Assembly: GCF_048128805.1 (NCBI RefSeq)
Contig: NC_135998.1
Location: forward strand, 13,911,656-13,975,655
Direction: 5' to 3'
Source: Centroberyx gerrardi
Taxonomy: Eukaryota > Chordata > Actinopteri > Beryciformes > Berycidae
DNA: 64,000 bases
Part shown: positions 59,848 to 64,000 of the stretch, in pieces
Layout: every line of letters starts with the position of its first letter
Position numbering within the stretch: position 1 is the first letter of the stretch
Notes under the pieces: generated by a model
Told to the model about the DNA's origin: nothing
What the model saw: only the letters and a program-made list of their open reading frames with translations
Database searches by the model: none
Translations under genes and position numbers: made by a program

Positions 59848-62300
59848 ACATACAGTACTTTGTATTTTGTGGTGTTGCGACCTGAATTCGAAATGGATTA
59901 AATTGAGATTTTTTTGTCAACAGTCTACACAAACTACCCCATCATGACAAGTGAAAACATGTTTTTTTCCTATCTTCTTGGGCACATATCACCTGGGCAC
60001 ATCTGGATTTGTCAAAGTTGGATGGGGAGCATCTGTAAGCAGCTGTCTTCAATTCATTTCACAGATTCCAGGTCTGGCTTTGGCTTGCCAACACAAGGAT
60101 CTTCATTCTTGTGCTTAAGTCGTTCCAGTATTGGTTTGGCTGTATGCTTAAGGTCATCATTTTCCTGTTGAAGCATAAATCATCTGAAGCAGGTTCTCCT
60201 GAGGAATTTGGCTCCATTCATTGTTCCCTCTGTCCTTACAAGTCTCCCAGTCCTTGCAGCTGAAAAGCCCCTCCACAGCATGCTTTACAGTAGGGATGGT
60301 GTTACATGGGTGATGAGCTGTCCCGGTTTCTGACAGAGAAAGTCTGTCGCATTACGGCTGAAGATTTCAAATTTCATTGCATCAGACCACAGAATTTTGC
60401 CTCATGCTCAGAAATCTTGCCTTGAGGCTTTCAGCCTTTCACTGCCTTTTTTTGGCAAAATCCTGCTGTCATTATGGATCAAGCTGTGTCCGTCTGTCTA
60501 TCAAACATGATATCTCCGGTGATATCAAATGTAGAGCAGGTGCATTTCCTCTTGTGGCCCTTTTTGGCTGGGTGCTCTGCTATCACTAAAACATGAAAAG
60601 AACCATGGGGAACATGGGATAGCGGCACTCCAAAAATCCAGAACACAGCAAGACTCAGTCTCAGTTTGCCAGTTTTTTTTTTTATTTTTGGCATCATCAG
60701 GCTTATGCGTTTCGGCATAGAGCCTTCATCAGAGCACCAAGCATTGGTGTTCCCCATGGATCTCCGGTGATATCTCAGACACATTGCATTGTAGCACTGT
60801 GTTCCAGCAGGAATAAAGCTGTCCTCGCTGTGGTTATTGGAGTATGCTGAACAGACAGAAAAAGCTAATGCAAGGCTGTTTATACAGTGGAATTAACAAG
60901 TCCATGGGAAGATACTGATAAGAGAGTGAGCTGTCTATAATTAGAAGCTGTGTGATATGGTACTGGCAGTTACAGAATGTTGTTATCAAAATCAAAATAT
61001 AGAGTGGACAGTGGAAAATTTCTGGATGGACAGTGGACATGGAAAACTGCTGAGTACAGACTATAAGCTAAAGCAATAGTAATGCATCTATTTACAGGTT
61101 TGTCTCAACAATGCCTGAACTGGTACCAGGCCTTGATGTCCACCTCAACCTGAAGTAGGCCTAGATGTAGTTCCACTTTCTAGTATTTGTTGTAGGTGCT
61201 CTAAGCGGGCCCTATGTTTTTGTTGTTGTTTGTTTATTTTAGAAAGCTAAGTTAGCAGTATTTTGTTTGTTGGTTACTGTTGGTCAGCTATGCAATAGTT
61301 AGATCTAAGGTTGGGTTTTGTTACCTGGTGCTTGGTTCCTTTATCCTTTTCCCCCAACAAATTATATAAAAAGGTTTGATAAGATTTTGATACTGGATTC
61401 AGATTCTATAAAATGCTTTCGTACCCCAACCCTAGTTACATGTGGTAGTAGTTGTTATATAAATATTTTGTAACAACTAAGTTCTACATTAGAGATAGTT
61501 TGTGTGGTGCAACCCGTTTTAAATTAGTGATGTGTGAATCTAAATTTAGGTAACATTTACATTATAACGAGGCTAAGTTTGAACTTACAAACTGCTGGTG
61601 CAACCGGCTTCTGGTCTGAATTTGATTAAACTTGGAGGGATGTTGCATCTTGTTACTGATTGGCCCAAGTAGTGCCTGCATCATTCATGTGGGATGACAT
61701 GTTTTCTTGGTTTCAGGATTCACTTTGTTCTGGTCACTCTGCCGTACAGCCCAGGTTTGTGAGGTGTTGCACTGACTGTTGTCCTTCTGGCGAGATCTCC
61801 CATCGAGGCCAAGGAACTCTGTAGTTCTTTCAGAGTGACCCTTGGGCTCTTGGTCTCCTCCCTGACCAAGGTTCTTGTCCGGTTGCTCGTTTGGTCAGAC
61901 AATCAGCTCTAGGAAGAGTCTGGTCAGACATGCTCTGTCATCTGCATAGATATCTATGTTTCGTTCTAAATTATTTCAGGTGGTTATTCAGGTGGACTTT
62001 AATCAAGTTGTAGAGACATCTCAAGGACATTCAAAGGAATTTGGCTGCCCCTTAACTCAATTTGGTGTGTCACTGCGCAGGATTTGAATACTTATTAAAA
62101 CCTACTAAAAATGTAAATTATTAAATGTTCAGCTGTTCATCTTTAATACATTTATATAAAAAAAGTGTAAATATAAAAATCCACTTCGACATGGATTATT
62201 GAGTGTAGATCCATGATAAAAGTACTAATTTATTCCCTTTGGAAATCAGGCTTTAATACCACAAAATACGGAAAAAGTCAAAGGTTCTGAATACTTTCAG
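59848..62300 (-). mobile_element. Tc1-like transposon remnant, interrupted
   Basis: On the minus strand a transposase N-terminal fragment (61720-61902, e.g. VTLKELQSSLASMGDLARRT and GLYGRV) is followed, after about 1.2 kb of unrelated DNA, by antisense traces of the 3' half near 60440-60000 (the plus strand reads as the complement of the typical Tc1 AAGCATACAGCCAA stretch). Ends near 59850 (ACAGTACTTTGTATTTTGTGG) and 62290 (CTGAATACTTTCAGG) fit Tc1 family ends. Many stops; inactive. Confidence 0.7.
60512..60774. mobile_element. short repeat element inside the Tc1 remnant, with 15-bp direct flanks
   Basis: The segment is flanked by exact 15-bp direct repeats ATCTCCGGTGATATC (60512-60526 and 60760-60774), which look like a target-site duplication. 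Inside are the 12-bp inverted pair CCATGGGGAACA/TGTTCCCCATGG and a T-run followed by GCGTTTCGGCATAGAGCCTT, a motif seen in dispersed fish repeats. Family not identified. Confidence 0.5.
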
Positions 62301-64000
62301 GTACTTTTGCACCTGACAGGCAGGCAGTATCCAAGATGTCCATCTACAGTAGATGTGTTGTACTAGGGTCCTCCCCAGCTTGCCGAAAAAACATTAGGCA
62401 AGATTTTGCAGCGATAGAGAACCTTGCTGCAGGAAGGCTTGGTAGAGCTTGGCTCTTGCAGACGGTCATCAATGTAGGCATTTTTAGATGCAATGCACTT
62501 GTAGGAGATGGTGGCCCTTTGCTGTTAATTGTTTTATGATAACATTTCATGAATCATATTTAAATGTTTTTTTTAATTGACAGAGAAAGTAGCAGAAAGG
62601 CGGGAGACAATATCTATTAAATTCATTAATTCAATTAATTTCATCATCCTGTATTTCATGAATATATGTAGGAGGATTTGATTTTGAAATTTGAAATTTG
62701 ATCTTTAATCGACCGTTAACACTCATTTATGTCAAACAGTGGTGCCAGAAAATGTTAATGGCCCAGCTAAATGTTATTGGTTACAGGAATTGGCCATTTC
62801 AACAATGTTGGTTGGAGGAATAACAGAGGAGTCGAGCCTGTTAGTAAAAGCACATTCCAAGTGTTTTACCAATCCCATATGCTGCATGCAGCTGGTAACT
62901 GTTTGTAGACGTTAGGATTGGGCTGTAACATTTTGAACAAGAAGATTTAACTTGTAAAATCAAAAGCGATTAGGCTATAACATCTGGGTAACATCCTGGA
63001 CCAATGCAAACTAATATTTTGATGATGTCTAATAATTTATCACATTGACCATAAAATATTTTGTCAGTCATCAGTCATTGCTCCACTTGTACACAAATTT
63101 TGTCACAGGTTTGGGGGCAAATGATATTAGATGCAGGGACTTTTCTATATCTTAGGGTTTAGTGAATTGATGCCCCTGGCTCAAGCCACCTGGAAACTGA
63201 TTGTTGTTAAGGTTTTTTTTAAAAATAAATTACAATTTAAAAAATGTAAAACCTGACGAATGCTCATTTTTTAACATTTAACTGAACTGCGTGGCATGGC
63301 ACATACAGTATATTTCATCTTCTAGCATGAAGATAACTGGAGATGATATCCCTGGCTACTTTTTTGTGATATCTTTGCATAATTTAAACCTTATTCGTCT
63401 TTGTTATATTTTCAAACATTGTAAAATATTGCTATTGCATTTTGTAAAAGCGCTATCTGTTGGCATATTTGTTTTACAAATTATATTCCTGTGGTCATTC
63501 GGCCTGCTGTTTTCAGAGTAAGGTAATCTAGTGACTCATTGGGGAATACTCATAGAACATTTAGAAAAAATGAGTGCTGTATGAAGTTTACTAAGGTCAT
63601 GTCACCTGATTTCTCTGTGTTGAAGTTCAAATTTTTTAGTTACTTCTCACTGCCATTGGAGCTGCCAACATGGGAAGTTGCCTGGCGCAGCTTTAAACAA
63701 ATGACTGTAAATGGTCAATAAACAGGTAGCGGCAGGCACAAACCGGTTGAAGGAACAAAACACCCATCTGCAAGACAACAGTCTGCAAGTGAGCCTGTCA
63801 GACAGGTGGAACATTTGGCAAGTTGCCTTGGCGCTTGTTTCACCACGCTGGCCAAGACTGTAGTCTCAAACATGTCTCTGAGCATCCACATTTTAGAAAT
63901 TTTTTTTTCAAAATGCCAAACTGATTTTGCAGACCATTGCCCTGTTTACCATTGTCTCTCTCTTTTTTTTTTTTTTTTTTGCCATTCTTACCTTTATTGA
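62301..64000. other. probable intron, nothing recognised
   Basis: AT-rich, no coding exon recognised. The last bases hold a T run near 63963-63980. Confidence 0.45.

Overview
The window is a piece of nuclear DNA from a ray-finned (teleost) fish. The evidence is vertebrate genes split by GT-AG introns, very abundant (CA)n, (GA)n and (TCTA)n microsatellites, and repeat types typical of fish genomes: Tc1-like, L1-like and L2-like elements, palindromic MITEs and tRNA-derived SINEs. There are no bacterial-style operons. Most open frames over 60 codons are chance frames or run through microsatellites.

Layout. 1-11.48 kb is mostly intergenic, with one piggyBac-like non-autonomous element (4341-5000) and one CpG-containing candidate first exon (3034-3230, minus). 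11.48-35.9 kb is the minus-strand gene rc3h2 (roquin-2). Nineteen coding exons can be joined with consistent phase to a protein of about 1163 residues carrying RING, ROQ and CCCH parts. 36-51.6 kb is intergenic and rich in transposons: a Tc1/mariner-class element split by an L1 3' fragment, and two palindromic MITEs. It also holds a CpG-containing segment at 40.2-40.95 kb with a good minus-strand splice donor. 51.6-56.05 kb is the minus-strand gene zbtb26: a BTB exon, an intron, then an exon with four C2H2 fingers, giving about 484 residues. At 55.8-56.43 kb, candidate first exons of zbtb26 (minus) and of a plus-strand gene sit head to head. The plus-strand gene is probably rabgap1, by synteny recalled from mammals. 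56.43-64 kb would then be intron 1 of that gene and contains a Tc1-like remnant interrupted by another repeat.

How the genes relate. RC3H2, ZBTB26 and RABGAP1 are neighbours in mammals, as I recall, so the block looks like conserved vertebrate synteny. Roquin-2 is a cytoplasmic RNA-binding protein with a RING domain that promotes decay of stem-loop-containing mRNAs. ZBTB26 is a predicted nuclear DNA-binding factor. Nothing in the sequence links them functionally beyond position.

I did not find a convincing new multi-gene system. The most interesting items are a decayed partial copy of rc3h2 coding exon 5 in a downstream intron, microsatellites and pyrimidine tracts lying against many rc3h2 splice sites, an intron inside the BTB domain of zbtb26, a possible orphan first exon with an NRF1-like site, and several nested transposon insertions. 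All exon joins and family names come from reading and memory. No alignment or RNA evidence was available.
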